A stretch of DNA of 64,000 nucleotides from Arthrobacter sp. MYb227 (GTDB lineage Bacteria; Actinomycetota; Actinomycetes; Actinomycetales; Micrococcaceae). Under the pieces are notes generated by a model. It had not been told where the DNA came from. It ran no database searches and saw only the letters and a program-made list of their open reading frames with translations. A program made the translations under genes and the position numbers. Shown in pieces: positions 63,126 to 64,000 of this stretch. The DNA lies in assembly GCF_002975435.1 (NCBI RefSeq), contig NZ_PCPT01000004.1:124001-188000 (forward strand), in the 5' to 3' direction. Every line of letters starts with the position of its first letter. Position 1 is the stretch's first letter.

Positions 63126-64000
63126 TTAGAACAGGATAGTTGCGAACTCGCCAACTTGTTCGAACCCCACGCGCCGGTATGTCGCAATTGCGGCCGAGTT
63201 GTAATCATTGACGTACAGGCTTGTCACCGGGGCGAGGCGAAGTGCATACTGCGCAGCTGCCGCCATGAGACCTGCCGCGTGCCCACCCCCACGGTATGCG
63301 GGGTTCATCCACACACCCTGGATCTGGGTTGCCCGACTGGTCACGGTGCCAAGTTCCGCTTTAAAGCGGATCTCACCTTGTTCATCGGTCTGGATCATCG
63401 AATGTTCGGAAAGGATCAACGAACGAATCCGCGCCCGATAATACGATCCCCCATGAATCAGCGGCGAATACCCGAGTTCTTCTTCAAACATTGCCGCGCA
63501 GGCAGGTAATACCTTCTCATATTCGTAATCGCGGCTTGCTCGTAACCCCGGGGTTGGTTCGATGGCCGGAGGCACCGAAAGCGTCATGAAGGGTTGGACC
63601 GGACGTACGCTAAATGCCTTGCGAGGCCCTGTTGAAAGTACCTTCCACATGCCCATGACCGCATCGGCCGGGCCAAAGCTCGAGGCAAAGTTTCGGTTCA
63701 GGTTCAACAAGACCCGCCCGTATTCTTCGGTTTCCGCAAGGCTCATGTTGATGGGCACCACGTTGGCCCCCACCCAGCAGGCGGAGATCAATTGTCCATG
63801 ATCAAAGTGACCGAGGATCAGGGATCCGCCCTGACCGGGTCCCGCGGAGCCGGTCAGGGTGAGTTGAGCATCCATGAAGATGTTGCAGACCGGATCGATC
63901 GCAACAAGGGCGCGAAGAGCTACGGTATCGGTGTCATCAAGGACACGAATACCTTCGGAAAGATGCTCTCCCGCCCGCGGGTTACCTTTAGCTGACGGTA
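63126..64000 (-). CDS. GNAT-family N-acetyltransferase with N-terminal DUF4081 domain (5' end outside the window)
   Basis: The frame runs past the right edge: upstream of the first in-window ATG (63875) it continues as 'GIRVLDDTDTVALRALVAID' and beyond, which is the usual DUF4081 beginning. The GNAT part is at the C-terminus ('GVWMNPAYRGGGHAAGLMAA', 'LYVNDYNSAAIATYRRVGFE'). It transfers acetyl from acetyl-CoA to an unknown amine. The DUF4081-GNAT gene commonly lies near proS and the ispG region in actinobacteria. Confidence 0.85.
   Translation of the reverse strand, partial: PSAKGNPRAGEHLSEGIRVLDDTDTVALRALVAIDPVCNIFMDAQLTLTGSAGPGQGGSLILGHFDHGQLISACWVGANVVPINMSLAETEEYGRVLLNLNRNFASSFGPADAVMGMWKVLSTGPRKAFSVRPVQPFMTLSVPPAIEPTPGLRASRDYEYEKVLPACAAMFEEELGYSPLIHGGSYYRARIRSLILSEHSMIQTDEQGEIRFKAELGTVTSRATQIQGVWMNPAYRGGGHAAGLMAAAAQYALRLAPVTSLYVNDYNSAAIATYRRVGFEQVGEFATILF

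Overview
The window looks like chromosomal DNA of a moderate-GC actinobacterium of the Micrococcaceae (Arthrobacter/Glutamicibacter-like). Reasons are the rimP-nusA-ylxR-infB-rbfA-truB-ribF-rpsO translation block, the IF-2 with a Gly/Pro/Ala-rich N-terminus, many GTG/TTG starts and ATGA-coupled operons, a Hen1/Pnkp RNA-repair pair and an actinobacterial-type proS region. This assignment comes from reading the proteins; no database search was run.

Layout. (1) 1-1.9 kb: RNA-repair pair hen1-pnkp (pnkp cut by the window edge). (2) 2-8.7 kb: a catabolic cluster with a D-2-hydroxyacid dehydrogenase and an MHS-type MFS transporter on the minus strand, divergent from an IlvD/Edd dehydratase, a 3-hydroxyisobutyrate dehydrogenase-like enzyme, an SDR and a GntR/FCD regulator; this fits sugar-acid or hydroxyacid use. 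(3) 9.3-12.5 kb: an AraC-type regulator divergent from a nitrilase, then a PEP-mutase/isocitrate-lyase-family enzyme. (4) 12.6-19.6 kb: a tightly overlapping operon with an OpuC-type ABC importer, a flavin reductase fused to an IclR-type ligand domain and an NtaA-type FMN monooxygenase, divergent from an IclR regulator. (5) 19.7-22 kb: panD, a quinone-oxidoreductase-like MDR and an OhrR/MarR-type regulator with a palindromic operator. (6) 22.2-27.3 kb and 33.4-39.2 kb: rpsO, ribF, truB, rbfA, infB, ylxR, nusA and rimP, interrupted by a DUF937 protein, membrane proteins, an MFS exporter, a ScyD-like secreted protein and an amide cluster (AmiS/UreI-like channel, FmdB, formamidase). (7) 39.3-41.3 kb: a ferritin-like-type protein and a two-module VOC protein. 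(8) 41.24-57.50 kb: an accessory island bounded by a 73-bp direct repeat (one mismatch) made of the 3' end of the VOC gene. (9) 57.5-64 kb: TSUP permease, proS, a DUF1684 protein, two lipoproteins and a partial DUF4081-GNAT gene.

The island is the most unusual part. All four of its intact genes lie on the minus strand and all encode predicted membrane proteins with signalling or immunity-type domains: a four-TM protein with Rossmann (TrkA-N-like) and RyR domains plus PGDYG-like repeats; a multi-TM protein with a TIR-like C-terminal domain; and a translationally coupled pair with the plan TIR or TIR-like domain, one TM, beta-propeller. Between them lies a mobile-element graveyard: a recombinase-in-trio (RIT-type) element with about 78-bp inverted ends and three broken tyrosine recombinases, a truncated group II intron with a recognisable domain V, and fragments of IS1380-type and probably ISAs1-type transposases. 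The island is a candidate undescribed defence or stress-signalling module; this is inferred from domain content and position only.
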